From contig NZ_JAGGQJ010000010.1 in assembly GCF_018613325.1 (NCBI RefSeq), forward strand, positions 42,007 through 106,006: DNA of 64,000 nt, given 5' to 3'. The translations under genes were made by a program, and so were the position numbers. This document shows, in pieces, positions 1-9,009 of the stretch (position 1 is its first letter; every line of letters starts with the position of its first letter). The notes beneath the pieces are model-generated. The model was not told the DNA's origin, made no database searches, and saw only the letters and a program-made list of their open reading frames with translations. This stretch comes from Bacillus sp. ISL-34. GTDB lineage: Bacteria > Bacillota > Bacilli > Bacillales > DSM-1321.

Positions 1-63
1 AATTAAAATTTAGTATGGACATAGTATATTTCATATTATAACGTTAATTTTCTTAAAAAAACA

Positions 64-92
64 TTGAAATAACTAATTATTTTGTATATCAT
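64..92 (+). promoter_or_regulatory. xylA sigma-A promoter
   Basis: TTGAAA at 64-69 and TATCAT at 87-92 are separated by 17 bp, a good vegetative promoter. The predicted transcript start lies just before the XylR-type operator at 104-124. That is the arrangement known for xylose operons repressed by XylR in Bacillus. Confidence 0.7.
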
Positions 93-103
93 GAAATAAA
101 GTT

Positions 104-124
104 AGTTTATTGAGGCAACAAACT
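104..124. promoter_or_regulatory. XylR-type operator
   Basis: Half sites AGTTTATTG and CAACAAACT flank a 3-bp centre and are inverted repeats with one mismatch. They agree with the known Bacillus XylR operator (AGTTTGTTT / CAACAAACT type). The site sits immediately downstream of the -10 box, so a bound repressor would block initiation. No xylR gene lies in the window; it would be expected to the left. Confidence 0.8.
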
Positions 125-182
125 TTCTCGATTGATATTTCTGAAGGTAGTTTTTCACTTTAATTAAAGGGGGAAGTAACAC

Positions 183-1520
183 ATGATTCAAACTGAAACT
201 AATAAAATTAATTATTTTGAAAGCGTAAACAAAGTCTTATATGAGGGAAAAGATTCTAAAAATCCTTTAGCTTTTAAATACTATAACCCAGAAGAAGTAG
301 TAGGCGGTAAAACAATGAAGGAACAACTACGTTTCTCAGTTGCTTACTGGCATACATTTACAGCAGATGGGACAGATCCTTTTGGTGCAGCTACGATGCA
401 AAGATCATGGAACAAATATGATGGAATGGACTTAGCAAAAGCTAGAGTAGAGGCAGCTTTTCAACTTTTCGAAAAATTAGGGGTTCCTTTCTTTGCGTTT
501 CATGACCGAGACATCGCACCTGAAGGAAACACATTGAAAGAAACAAATGAAAATCTTGATGTAATCGTTAGCATGATTAAAGAATATATGAAAACAAGTA
601 ACGTAAAGTTATTGTGGAACACAGCTAATATGTTTACAAATCCTCGCTTCGTTCACGGTGCAGCAACTTCTTGTAATGCAGATGTATTTGCTTATGCAGC
701 AGCCCAAGTAAAGAAAGGACTCGAAACGGCAAAAGAGTTAGGAGCAGAAAACTATGTGTTCTGGGGCGGCCGTGAAGGCTATGAAACACTGCTCAATACA
801 AATTTAAAGTTAGAGTTAGATAACTTGGCTAGATTTATGCATATGGCTGTAGATTATGCTAAGGAGATTGGATTTAAAGGTCAATTCTTAATTGAGCCAA
901 AACCAAAGGAACCAACAACGCATCAGTATGACACCGATGCAGCTACGACCATTTCGTTCCTAAGACAATACGGATTAGATAACCATTTTAAATTAAATCT
1001 TGAAGCTAACCATGCTACTTTAGCTGGGCATACGTTTGAACATGAATTACGCGTAGCCAGAGTTCAAGGCTTCTTGGGATCAGTGGATGCAAACCAAGGT
1101 GATCCTCTTTTAGGATGGGATACCGATGAGTTCCCAACAGATCTATATTCTACAACTTTAGCAATGTATGAGATCCTACAAAATGGAGGATTAGGTAGTG
1201 GAGGGTTAAATTTTGATGCTAAAGTGCGCAGAGGTTCCTTTGAACAAGAAGATTTAGTATATGCCCATGTGGCTGGGATGGATGCGTTCGCTAGAGGTTT
1301 AAAAGTGGCTCATAAATTATTGGAAGATCGTGTTTTTGAAAACATCATTGATGAACGCTACAGCAGTTTCAAAAAAGGAATTGGTCTTGAGATTGTTGAA
1401 GGAAGAGCCAACTTCCAAACACTAGAGCAGTATGCATTACAAAATCCAAACATTACGAATAATTCAGGAAGACAGGAACGATTAAAAGCCACCTTAAATC
1501 AATATATTTTAGAAGTTTAA
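183..1520 (+). CDS. xylA: Xylose isomerase
   Basis: Converts D-xylose to D-xylulose in the cytoplasm, the first step of the isomerase pathway. The 445-residue length is normal for the long (class II) form. FHDRD at about 106-110 supplies the catalytic His/Asp, WGGREGYE lies near 195, and [13 protein letters not shown] near 238-250 supplies metal ligands. The start is preceded by AAAGGGGGAAG. It is first in an operon with xylB and an aldose epimerase, and a cre site lies inside its 5' end, so both xylose induction and glucose repression are expected. Confidence 0.97.
   Translation: MIQTETNKINYFESVNKVLYEGKDSKNPLAFKYYNPEEVVGGKTMKEQLRFSVAYWHTFTADGTDPFGAATMQRSWNKYDGMDLAKARVEAAFQLFEKLGVPFFAFHDRDIAPEGNTLKETNENLDVIVSMIKEYMKTSNVKLLWNTANMFTNPRFVHGAATSCNADVFAYAAAQVKKGLETAKELGAENYVFWGGREGYETLLNTNLKLELDNLARFMHMAVDYAKEIGFKGQFLIEPKPKEPTTHQYDTDAATTISFLRQYGLDNHFKLNLEANHATLAGHTFEHELRVARVQGFLGSVDANQGDPLLGWDTDEFPTDLYSTTLAMYEILQNGGLGSGGLNFDAKVRRGSFEQEDLVYAHVAGMDAFARGLKVAHKLLEDRVFENIIDERYSSFKKGIGLEIVEGRANFQTLEQYALQNPNITNNSGRQERLKATLNQYILEV
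217..231. promoter_or_regulatory. cre site inside xylA
   Basis: TTGAAAGCGTAAACA matches every defined position of the Bacillus cre consensus WTGNAANCGNWNNCW, the CcpA binding site. It lies about 35 bp inside xylA, as the cre of xylA does in other bacilli, and would act as a roadblock under glucose. Confidence 0.85.
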
Positions 1521-1523
1521 CGG

Positions 1524-1560
1524 ATAAAAGAGAGTAGAAACAAATTCTGCTCTCTTTTAT
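1524..1560 (+). terminator. xylA-xylB intercistronic hairpin
   Basis: The 11-bp arms ATAAAAGAGAG and CTCTCTTTTAT are exact inverted repeats around a 15-nt loop. The right arm supplies the T-run. It could attenuate transcription into xylB or protect the xylA 3' end. xylB follows within 20 bp with its own ribosome binding site. Confidence 0.6.
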
Positions 1561-1578
1561 AAAAGTGGAGGAATCAAG

Positions 1579-3081
1579 ATGAAATATATTATAGGAATTG
1601 ATCTAGGAACGAGCGCTGTCAAAACTGTTTTAGTTAATACAAAAGGTGAGATCTGTGCAGAAGCTTCTAAAAATTACCCTCTTCTGCATGAAAAAACAGG
1701 ATATAGTGAACAAAATCCAGAGGAGTGGATTCAGCAGACTGCTAGTGCTTTAAATGAGCTAATCTCCAAATCCGATGTAAGACCAGAAGATATAGAAGGA
1801 ATAAGTTATTCTGGACAAATGCACGGTCTAGTACTGTTGGATAAGAATCATAATCTCTTACGTTATGCTATTTTATGGAACGATACAAGGACGACAGCAC
1901 AGTGTCATCAGCTATATGAAATGATTGGAGAGAAACGTCTTTTAGAAATAACAAAAAATCAAGCTTTGGAAGGGTTTACACTACCTAAGCTGCTATGGGT
2001 TAAAGAGTATGAACCGGAGATATATGATCAAGCAGCTGTATTTATGCTGCCTAAAGACTATTTACGCTTCAAAATGACTGGCTTAATTCATAGTGAATAT
2101 TCAGATGCTGCCGGTACATTATTGTTGAACGTGAGTGAGAAAAAATGGAGCGAAGAGCTTTGTCAATTAGTGGGCATTGATATCAGCATTTGCCCATCGC
2201 TAGTGGAATCCAGTGAATGTGTCGGAACAATTAATGAAGAATTCTCTCAAAAAACAGGGCTAACATTATCGACTAAGGTATTTGCGGGTGGAGCTGATAA
2301 TGCTTGTGGAGCAATTGGAGCTGGTATTCTATCATCAGGAGAAACGTTATGCAGCATCGGGACATCTGGTGTCGTACTTTCTTATGAGGAGCGAAATGAT
2401 AGGGACTTTGCTGGGAAAGTGCATTATTTCAATCATGGAAAAGAAAATGCTTTTTATACGATGGGAGTTACATTATCTGCTGGCCACAGTTTAAGTTGGT
2501 TTAGAGATAATTTTGCTGAAAATGAGTCATTTGAAGAACTACTGGCTGATATAAACAATGTTCCAATTGGTTCAAATGGGCTTCTATTTACTCCATACTT
2601 AGTTGGGGAACGAACACCACATGCAGATGCTGCTATACGTGGAAGCTTTATAGGAATGGATGCTTCTCATAAAAAGAGGGATTTTACAAGGGCAGTCATT
2701 GAAGGAATTACCTTCTCATTAAATGAATCAATAGAAATTATTCGAGAAAATGGAAAAGAAATTACGTCTATTGTATCAATTGGCGGGGGAGCAAAAAACG
2801 ATAGTTGGCTTCAGATTCAAGCAGACGTTTTTAACACAAAAATTATAAAACTATCTACTGAGCAAGGACCGGCGCTAGGGGCAGCCATGTTAGCCGCTTA
2901 TGGTTGTGGGTGGTACAACTCGTTAGAAGAATGCGCAGATTTATTCATATCTTCTTCAAAAACATATCAACCTAAATTAGAAAATGTTCCAGTGTATAAA
3001 CAACTTTATGCTTTATATAAAGAGGTATATTACCAAACAAAAGACTTAAGCAAAAAGCTGAATCAATTTAGCAGAAAGTAA
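1579..3081 (+). CDS. xylB: Xylulokinase
   Basis: FGGY-family sugar kinase that phosphorylates D-xylulose to xylulose 5-phosphate. The N-terminal phosphate-binding motif DLGTSAVKTV is at residues 8-17. GGGAKNDSW, near residue 400, is the FGGY C-terminal ATP-binding signature. Length 500 is typical. The start follows GGAGGAATCAAG. It is the second gene of the xyl operon, with only a hairpin between it and xylA. Confidence 0.95.
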   Translation: MKYIIGIDLGTSAVKTVLVNTKGEICAEASKNYPLLHEKTGYSEQNPEEWIQQTASALNELISKSDVRPEDIEGISYSGQMHGLVLLDKNHNLLRYAILWNDTRTTAQCHQLYEMIGEKRLLEITKNQALEGFTLPKLLWVKEYEPEIYDQAAVFMLPKDYLRFKMTGLIHSEYSDAAGTLLLNVSEKKWSEELCQLVGIDISICPSLVESSECVGTINEEFSQKTGLTLSTKVFAGGADNACGAIGAGILSSGETLCSIGTSGVVLSYEERNDRDFAGKVHYFNHGKENAFYTMGVTLSAGHSLSWFRDNFAENESFEELLADINNVPIGSNGLLFTPYLVGERTPHADAAIRGSFIGMDASHKKRDFTRAVIEGITFSLNESIEIIRENGKEITSIVSIGGGAKNDSWLQIQADVFNTKIIKLSTEQGPALGAAMLAAYGCGWYNSLEECADLFISSSKTYQPKLENVPVYKQLYALYKEVYYQTKDLSKKLNQFSRK

Positions 3082-3129
3082 CTGGTTGCATTTGAATCAT
3101 GCATCCCTTTCTTCGAACAGGAGATTAAT

Positions 3130-4176
3130 ATGAAAATAGAAGAGGGAATTTTCGGTGAAATAAATAGAGAATTGGTAAAGTCTTATACAATCATGAACAA
3201 TCAAAACATAAAAGTAACCTGTATTGATTATGGATGTACGATTACTAGAATTGATGTACCAGACAAAGAAGGGAATATAGAAAATATCGTGTTAGGATTT
3301 GATTCTGCAGAAGATTATTTACATTTTTCCCCTTATTTTGGTGCAGTAATCGGTCGAGTGGCAGGGAGAGTTAATCCACCAAGCGTTGATATGGAAGGGT
3401 TTACATACCTCCTCGCTGAGAATGAAGGGAGAACTCATTTACACGGTGGACCCGAGGGATTCCATAACGTAATCTGGAAATCCTCTACTAGTGAGAGTGT
3501 AGATGAGGCTAGTGTGACATTTACTTATATGAGTCCTGATGGAGAAGCTGGTTATCCTGGAAATCTTGAGGTAAGCGTCGTTTACACTCTCACTGATAAT
3601 AATGATCTTATAATAACCTATCATGGTATTTCAGATAAAAATACGTTATTAAATTTAACCAATCATACTTACTTTAATCTGAGTGGCAATTTAAAAGAAG
3701 ATATCTTACAGCATGAAATAACTATGAAAAGTGATAAGTTTTTAGAGCTTGATCAGTCCTTACTGCCTACAGGCAATTTAATAGACGTTGAACATACACC
3801 TTTTGATTTTAGAGCGGGAAAGCGAATTATTGAAGGAGTAAAATCCAAACATCAACAAAATGAAATAGTTGGAAATGGGTATGACCATCCATTCTTATTA
3901 AGTGAAAATCATCAAAAAGAAATTTGTTTGGTTAATCCTTCTAACGGACGGAAAATGATAGTGGAAACAGATGAGCCATATGTTGTTTTATATACGGGAA
4001 ATATGTTAGAAGATACTTTTCTAATTAGAGGAATTCCTTGTCAAAAACACCTTGGCTTATGTCTCGAAACTCAACATCCGCCAAATGCCATTCATAATCA
4101 GCAATTACCTCCTATTTTATTAGAAAAAAATAAAGAGTATCATTCTAAAACTCGTTTTACGTTTACCGTCGAGTAA
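3130..4176 (+). CDS. galM: Aldose 1-epimerase (mutarotase)
   Basis: Interconverts alpha and beta anomers of aldoses, here probably xylose taken up by the symporter downstream. Residues 102-107 (THLHGG) and 179-184 (HTYFNL) hold the two catalytic histidines. LETQHPP near residue 314 carries the catalytic Glu. The 348-residue length is the family norm. AGGAG precedes the start. It lies 49 bp after xylB, in the same operon. The symbol marks the family; the substrate is inferred from context. Confidence 0.9.
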   Translation: MKIEEGIFGEINRELVKSYTIMNNQNIKVTCIDYGCTITRIDVPDKEGNIENIVLGFDSAEDYLHFSPYFGAVIGRVAGRVNPPSVDMEGFTYLLAENEGRTHLHGGPEGFHNVIWKSSTSESVDEASVTFTYMSPDGEAGYPGNLEVSVVYTLTDNNDLIITYHGISDKNTLLNLTNHTYFNLSGNLKEDILQHEITMKSDKFLELDQSLLPTGNLIDVEHTPFDFRAGKRIIEGVKSKHQQNEIVGNGYDHPFLLSENHQKEICLVNPSNGRKMIVETDEPYVVLYTGNMLEDTFLIRGIPCQKHLGLCLETQHPPNAIHNQQLPPILLEKNKEYHSKTRFTFTVE

Positions 4177-4297
4177 AAACCTTTGGTATTCAATGGTCTA
4201 ATGTTGTTTTAGTGAAATGAAAATCTACAATGGAAGGGAGGATAAAAGCAGTTAGTAGAATGGGTGAGGGAAGAGAGGTCCTTCTTGTTCATTAATT

Positions 4298-4326
4298 TTG
4301 AAAGCGCAACCAAAAGTATGCGCTTT
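4298..4326. promoter_or_regulatory. cre site embedded in a hairpin upstream of xylE
   Basis: TTGAAAGCGCAACCA at 4298-4312 fits the cre consensus WTGNAANCGNWNNCW completely. It overlaps a perfect 8-bp inverted repeat: AAAGCGCA at 4301-4308 and TGCGCTTT at 4319-4326. CcpA repression of the sugar transporter is the natural reading. The hairpin lacks a T-run, so it is not an obvious terminator. Confidence 0.75.
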
Positions 4327-4367
4327 AATATTAAATAGACTTCATTCATAACTGTTTTTAGTAAAAC

Positions 4368-5789
4368 ATGAAGCAAAAACGAAACTCATTATATATCTTT
4401 TCGATTACATTAGTCGCCGCAATTGGAGGATTACTGTTTGGATATGATACAGCTGTAATTTCTGGAGCTGAAGAATCTTTAAAGGTTTATTTAATCGATA
4501 GCTTAGGCTTAGGCCCTTTGGCACATGGCGTCACCGTATCAAGTGCTTTAATAGGATGTATTATCGGAGGATTAATTTCCGGCTATTTTGGATCAAGACT
4601 AGGACGTAAAAAATCACTTATACTTGCAGCGATTCTTTTTATAGTATCAGCATTAGGTGCTTCTTATCCTGAATTTTTATTTTTTACAAAAGGTGAACCA
4701 ACACTTTCTTTATTACTAGCTTTTAACTTTTATCGAATTATAGGGGGGATTGGTGTTGGATTAGCGTCTGCCATTTGTCCAATCTATATAGGAGAAATTG
4801 CTCCGGCTGATATTCGCGGCAGATTGGTATCATTTAATCAGTTTATGATTATTTTTGGTATGTTAGTTGTTTACTTTGTAAACTGGGGGATTGCAAATGG
4901 TGAAACGTTAGAATGGATAAATGATGTAGGATGGAGATACATGTTTGCTTCAGGAGCGATACCAGCTTTAATCTTTGCTGTACTTTTGTTATTAGTTCCA
5001 GAAACACCTCGCTATTTGGCAATACAGAATCAAGATCAAAAAGCTTTAGCTATACTTACAAAAATCAATGGATCTTCAGAAGCGAAAGCGATTCTAAGTG
5101 ATATTAAACAAACGACCACTATCAATATTTCATCCGAAAAATTATTCGCTTATGGAAAATTAGTTATTATTGTAGGTGTACTGCTTTCTGTATTTCAACA
5201 ATTTGTAGGTATAAATGTAGCCTTATACTACGCACCGCGTATCTTTGAAAGCATGGGAGCAGCTAAAGATTCTTCTATGCTGCAAACCATAATTATGGGA
5301 TTAGTAAATGTTATCTTTACAGTTATCGCAATTTTAACAGTTGATCGATGGGGAAGAAAACCATTATTAATAGTAGGTTCTATTGGAATGGCAATTGGTA
5401 TGTTTGGTGTAGCAAGCATGGCCTTTTCTAATATAATTGGAATAGGGACGCTTGTATTTATCATTATTTATACAGCTTCATTTATGATGTCGTGGGGTCC
5501 AATCTGCTGGGTGCTAATTTCAGAGATTTTCCCTAATAAAATTCGAGGTCGGGCTGTAGCTATTGCTGTAGCTGCCCAATGGGCGGCTAACTATTTTATT
5601 TCTTCTACATATCCTATGATGATGGAATATAGTGGGGGACTAACATACGGTTTCTATGGTTCAATGAGCGTGCTTTCTGCCTTATTTGTTTGGAAAATGG
5701 TTCCTGAAACCAAAGGTAAGACTCTTGAACAGATGGAGAATATATGGAGAAGAAATGTTAATAGTTCAGAAGATAGTCAAATTATTTAA
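4368..5789 (+). CDS. xylE: D-xylose:H+ symporter, XylE-like MFS sugar porter
   Basis: Twelve-helix sugar porter that imports D-xylose with protons. It closely resembles E. coli XylE: GGLLFGYDTAVISG near residues 20-33, RIIGGIGVGLAS near 125, FQQFVGINV in helix 7, a GRKPL loop motif, and PETKGKTLE near the C-terminus. Length 473 is typical. The ribosome binding site is weak, so the start is taken from homology with XylE. A 190-bp gap with a cre site separates it from the epimerase, so it may have its own promoter. AraE-like specificity is less likely given the xyl context. Confidence 0.88.
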   Translation: MKQKRNSLYIFSITLVAAIGGLLFGYDTAVISGAEESLKVYLIDSLGLGPLAHGVTVSSALIGCIIGGLISGYFGSRLGRKKSLILAAILFIVSALGASYPEFLFFTKGEPTLSLLLAFNFYRIIGGIGVGLASAICPIYIGEIAPADIRGRLVSFNQFMIIFGMLVVYFVNWGIANGETLEWINDVGWRYMFASGAIPALIFAVLLLLVPETPRYLAIQNQDQKALAILTKINGSSEAKAILSDIKQTTTINISSEKLFAYGKLVIIVGVLLSVFQQFVGINVALYYAPRIFESMGAAKDSSMLQTIIMGLVNVIFTVIAILTVDRWGRKPLLIVGSIGMAIGMFGVASMAFSNIIGIGTLVFIIIYTASFMMSWGPICWVLISEIFPNKIRGRAVAIAVAAQWAANYFISSTYPMMMEYSGGLTYGFYGSMSVLSALFVWKMVPETKGKTLEQMENIWRRNVNSSEDSQII

Positions 5790-5826
5790 ATAGTAAAATT
5801 CACTTAAACTGGACACAAAATATTAT

Positions 5827-6036
5827 ATAAAAGGATTCTTATTGTTGGGATAGTAAGTATTGTTATTTCAGGGTTTTTATCGGAGCATGGACAGGTGGAC
5901 AACAACAAAGAGCAAATTTTCATTCAGAAAAAACAAAAAGTCGAATCTTTAGGACGAAAATAGCATTAATCTCAGGTCTCATAGCTGTAATTCCATTTGG
6001 GTATTTCTGGATTAAAATGCTTTGTATAATAATACT
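5827..6036 (+). pseudogene. Frameshifted DUF5316-like small membrane protein
   Basis: One frame reads a hydrophobic start (KRILIVGIVSIVISGFLS) and then breaks near 5882. The next frame continues with GAWTGGQQQRANF, then a second hydrophobic helix ending FGYFWIKML. The GGQQQRANF signature and two-helix layout fit DUF5316-type Bacillus membrane proteins. There is no convincing start codon, so the gene is decayed. A copy of the dispersed repeat that dominates 56-64 kb follows within about 10 bp. Confidence 0.6.
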
Positions 6037-6045
6037 TTGCTCTTC

Positions 6046-6126
6046 AACTAATGGGTCTCTTACTCTAAAAAGGAAGGTTGCTGAGGCAGCCTTTTTTTCT
6101 TATGGTACTAACGGGGCAGGTTTGAT
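6046..6126 (+). repeat. Dispersed repeat, isolated copy
   Basis: The left end AACTAATGGG, a central hairpin of the GGTTGCTGAGGCAGCC type with a T-run, and the right end ACTAACGGGGCAGG match the elements at 56.5-63.8 kb. The last bases are degenerate (GTTTGAT for GTTAGTT). It follows a small membrane-protein gene, as the other copies do. Confidence 0.8.
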
Positions 6127-6386
6127 AGAAGGAAATTTCGGTAAGATAGCGAATAAATTAAAGGTGATTATATGACCACAAGTGATGTGCAATATCTACA
6201 TCCAGGGTTAAGAGTAGGGTGTGAAAAGGATATAAATCGATCAATAAGACGAACTTGTTTAAGCTTTTCGGTTTGGTTACGGACATATATGGAATTTCCT
6301 ATAAAGGTTATTTTATATCTAAAAAAGGTTATCAACTTAAAACCAGAGATGCAAGAGAACTGGCAAGTGCTATAGTAAACGGTGCG
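6127..6386. other. Stretch without an intact gene
   Basis: Short open frames exist. One near 6255-6375 reads TDIYGISYKGYFISKKGY and looks like a scrap of a larger protein, but no family was recognised and it has no clear start. It is taken to be decayed sequence. Confidence 0.35.
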
Positions 6387-6544
6387 AAATCATGGGTACA
6401 GCACGAATTCACGAGTAAACGTGCTGAATTCACGAGTAAATAAGCCGAATTCACGAGTAAATGGCCATAACTTACGAGTAAACATCCAAAATTCACGAGT
6501 AAACGGTGTGAAATCATGGGGAAACGTACGAAATCCCGAGTACA
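6387..6544. repeat. 21-bp tandem repeat, 8 units
   Basis: Units begin at 6387, 6406, 6427, 6448, 6469, 6490, 6511 and 6531. Five of them carry AATTCACGAGTAAA or a 2-base variant of it. The first and last units are more diverged (AAATCATGGGTACA, AAATCCCGAGTACA). The period is 21 bp, with 7 variable bases between cores. Because 21 is a multiple of 3, both strands stay open, but no coding role is evident. Confidence 0.85.
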
Positions 6545-6606
6545 GTACGAGCAAAATGTATATCGTAAGGGAGAGCCTTCCTTGTTCAGCACTTGTAGGT
6601 ACAACT

Positions 6607-7185
6607 TTATCTTAAAAAGTTTATTGACTTAAAAGAATTGATTAAAATGACGCATATCCCGACACAGGAAATCGTGATGAGGGAATACAGTAACTTTAAG
6701 TCTTTCAGTATAATAATTCCGGCAATTACTATGAGTGAATCAATCATAAAAATAACAATTCCAGGATTAATTGCCGTGGATTTTGAGATTAACAGTGCTA
6801 GTAAATCCACTCCACCGGGGCTAATATGTTGTTTCAGCATAAAACCAACACCAATCCCAATCGTCATTCCACCAATAATTGCACTCATTATGATCGGTAG
6901 ATGAACCAAACCGTTTAGTGGTGTTAGCCAATCAATAATGGTTGAAGTAAAAGCTAACCCAAGGATGGCATTAAAGAAATAAGATTTATCGGCTAGAAGA
7001 GATAGAAGGTATATGGGAATATTGATCATGATCATGGTATGTCCAACCTGGATTCCCCAAACATATTTGATTAACAAACTTATTCCAAATATCCCTCCAT
7101 TTATTAGATGAAGGGGGATTATAAACAAGTTAAGACCAATTCCAATGCAAAAACTTGAAAAAATTAGAGTAACAAACTTTTTCAT
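6607..7185 (-). CDS. YitT-family membrane protein
   Basis: Hydrophobic protein with about five or six membrane segments. Features typical of the YitT/DUF161 family are NLFIIPLHLINGGIFGIS near the N-terminus, ADKSYFFNAILG, and GFMLKQHISPGGVDLLA in the centre. At 192 residues it lacks the soluble C-terminal DUF2179 domain of longer YitT proteins. ATG at 7185 is chosen because AAGGGGAA lies at good spacing; an in-frame TTG upstream would overlap that site. The function of the family is unknown. Confidence 0.8.
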   Translation of the reverse strand: MKKFVTLIFSSFCIGIGLNLFIIPLHLINGGIFGISLLIKYVWGIQVGHTMIMINIPIYLLSLLADKSYFFNAILGLAFTSTIIDWLTPLNGLVHLPIIMSAIIGGMTIGIGVGFMLKQHISPGGVDLLALLISKSTAINPGIVIFMIDSLIVIAGIIILKDLKLLYSLITISCVGICVILINSFKSINFLR

Positions 7186-7387
7186 AAAAACATTCCCCTT
7201 GTCCAAAACATTATCTTAAAATATATGAGAGGAATGCAAATTTATACTCAGCTGATTGAAAGTTACTATTAATATTTGTGAATTATTGCTTTGTTCTTCA
7301 AATGATGTTCTGAAATTTAGCCGCATTCGAGTAAGCAGCAGGGTCAAAATATAGACCTGAGGCCATTAAGTTAATTAGGGCAAAAAA

Positions 7388-7419
7388 AGAGACACTCATA
7401 AAAAGTGTCTCTTTTTTTG
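7388..7419. terminator. Bidirectional intrinsic terminator
   Basis: AGAGACACT and AGTGTCTCT form a 9-bp stem around a 7-nt loop. T-runs follow on the + strand and, as the A-run at 7382-7388, on the - strand. It terminates the leftward MFS gene at 7473. Confidence 0.9.
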
Positions 7420-7472
7420 CATGTTTTCATAGGGCAAGCCTTGGAAAATAGGTTGGATTTAGCCTAGTTAAT

Positions 7473-8963
7473 TCAAGATGTTTTTTTTGATAGGCGATTT
7501 GTAATGGTATCTTCTTGTGGTGAAGTTTGCCGTATATAAAAGGCCAGTATGAATGCAACTATGGTCAAACCTGTTGCTATCATGAATGCATCATCCACTC
7601 CCATTACGCTGCCTTGTTTAATGGCCATCGCCATTTGTGATGTATTATCCGGTGATATGTTCCTTTGAGATAAGATTTCCTGAACATGTTTCGTTCCTTG
7701 GTTTGTCATGATGGACACAAAGAATGCCATGCCAACAGCGCCTGCCACCATTCTCAATGTATTGACCATTGCTGTGCCATATTTATTTAGGCTAAGTGCC
7801 AATTCATTTAATCCGGCTGTGAAGATAGGCATCATCAGTATCGACATTCCGAACATTCTAATGGTATATACCCACACCACATAAGAATAGGACGTATCTG
7901 TTTGAAGCCGCGTTAAAAGATAGGTTGTAATGATAGTGATGGCAAGTCCGCTCACCGCAAGCCATCTCGCACCAAATCGATCAAACAGCTTACCTGTTAT
8001 AGGAGACATGATCCCCATTAAAATACCGCCTGGCAATAGCATGAGACCGGATTCCATTGGAGTAAACCCACGGATATTCTGCATATAGATCGGCATGATG
8101 ATCATTCCGGAGAACATACCCATAGTGGCGATGATGTTGATGATTGTCGTTAAAGTGAACATCCGATACCGAAAAATTCTAAATTCCAAAATAGGATGAG
8201 ATACAGTAAATTGCCTCCAGACAAATAAAACTAAACTGATTCCTCCAACAAGGAACATCGTCAGTACTTCGGGACTGCTCCATCCCTTGGTACCGCCCGT
8301 GGCAAATCCATATAGAACCCCGCCGAATCCGATAGTGGATAGAATTACACCCAGTTTATCGAGTTTAGGCCGACTCGTTTTCCCTACTTTTTTAATGATG
8401 AAAATGGCAAAGATGAAGTCAAGCAGGGCAAATGGGAAAATGATAAAAAACAGAACCCGCCAAGAATAGTTTTGGATAATCCATCCTGATAACGTCGGTC
8501 CTACAGCTGGGGCAAAATTCATCGCGATACCAAATATGCCCATTGCGAAACCGCGTCTGTTAGGCGGAAATAAAGTGAAAATCACATTTGTGATCAACGG
8601 GAATAAAATCCCCGCACCTGCAGCTTGAACCACACGTCCGATCAACAAGACGGAGAAGCTGGGTGCAATTCCACATAAAAAAGTTCCTAAAGCAAAGAGT
8701 CCCATCGAAGCAAGATATAATTGCCTTGTATTAAATCGTTCCATTAAGAAAGCGGTAATCGGGATGACAATCCCATTGACCAATAAGAAGATAGTAGTAA
8801 GCCAATTAGCTGTTGCAGCTGATATGTCAAAATGAGTCATTAATTGAGGCAATGCGATATTAATCAAAGTCTGATTTAAGAAAGCGACTAGAGCACCAGC
8901 CAGCATCACCGCAAACATGGGGCCTGTACGAATTTTAGTGATTGCTGTTTTGTCGTGATTCAT
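7473..8963 (-). CDS. DHA2-family multidrug:H+ antiporter
   Basis: MFS exporter of 496 residues, the length of the 14-helix EmrB/Bmr3/LmrB group. Supporting motifs are ALVAFLNQTLINIALPQL in helix 1, NWLTTIFLLVNGIVIPITAFL in helix 2, GRVVQAAGAGILFPL in helix 4, and a GWIIQNYSWRVLFFI region typical of DHA2 pumps. It probably exports lipophilic drugs or dyes. Its start is preceded by a perfect palindrome at 8989-9009, a likely repressor site. It is paralogous to the gene at 51681-53093. Confidence 0.88.
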   Translation of the reverse strand: MNHDKTAITKIRTGPMFAVMLAGALVAFLNQTLINIALPQLMTHFDISAATANWLTTIFLLVNGIVIPITAFLMERFNTRQLYLASMGLFALGTFLCGIAPSFSVLLIGRVVQAAGAGILFPLITNVIFTLFPPNRRGFAMGIFGIAMNFAPAVGPTLSGWIIQNYSWRVLFFIIFPFALLDFIFAIFIIKKVGKTSRPKLDKLGVILSTIGFGGVLYGFATGGTKGWSSPEVLTMFLVGGISLVLFVWRQFTVSHPILEFRIFRYRMFTLTTIINIIATMGMFSGMIIMPIYMQNIRGFTPMESGLMLLPGGILMGIMSPITGKLFDRFGARWLAVSGLAITIITTYLLTRLQTDTSYSYVVWVYTIRMFGMSILMMPIFTAGLNELALSLNKYGTAMVNTLRMVAGAVGMAFFVSIMTNQGTKHVQEILSQRNISPDNTSQMAMAIKQGSVMGVDDAFMIATGLTIVAFILAFYIRQTSPQEDTITNRLSKKTS

Positions 8964-8988
8964 TTTTATGGCACGTCCTTTCCGCTAG

Positions 8989-9009
8989 GGCAGTACAAAT
9001 TGTACTGCC
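8989..9009. promoter_or_regulatory. Perfect palindrome upstream of the DHA2 exporter (operator candidate)
   Basis: GGCAGTACAA and TTGTACTGCC are exact inverted repeats around a single A, 26 bp upstream of the exporter start. TetR- and MarR-type repressors of drug pumps bind such palindromes. No cognate regulator lies next to it. Confidence 0.65.

Noticed and set aside
3439..3624. Reverse-strand frames inside galM, mmsA, vmlR and other genes
   Set aside because: They are antisense or out-of-frame shadows of well supported genes without their own start signals.
6172..6443. Overlapping short open frames as genes
   Set aside because: No good ribosome binding site or family; they run into the tandem repeat and look like decayed sequence.
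6387..6544. Possible CRISPR array
   Set aside because: Repeat unit and spacer are far too short (14-bp core, 7-bp gaps), and no cas genes are nearby.
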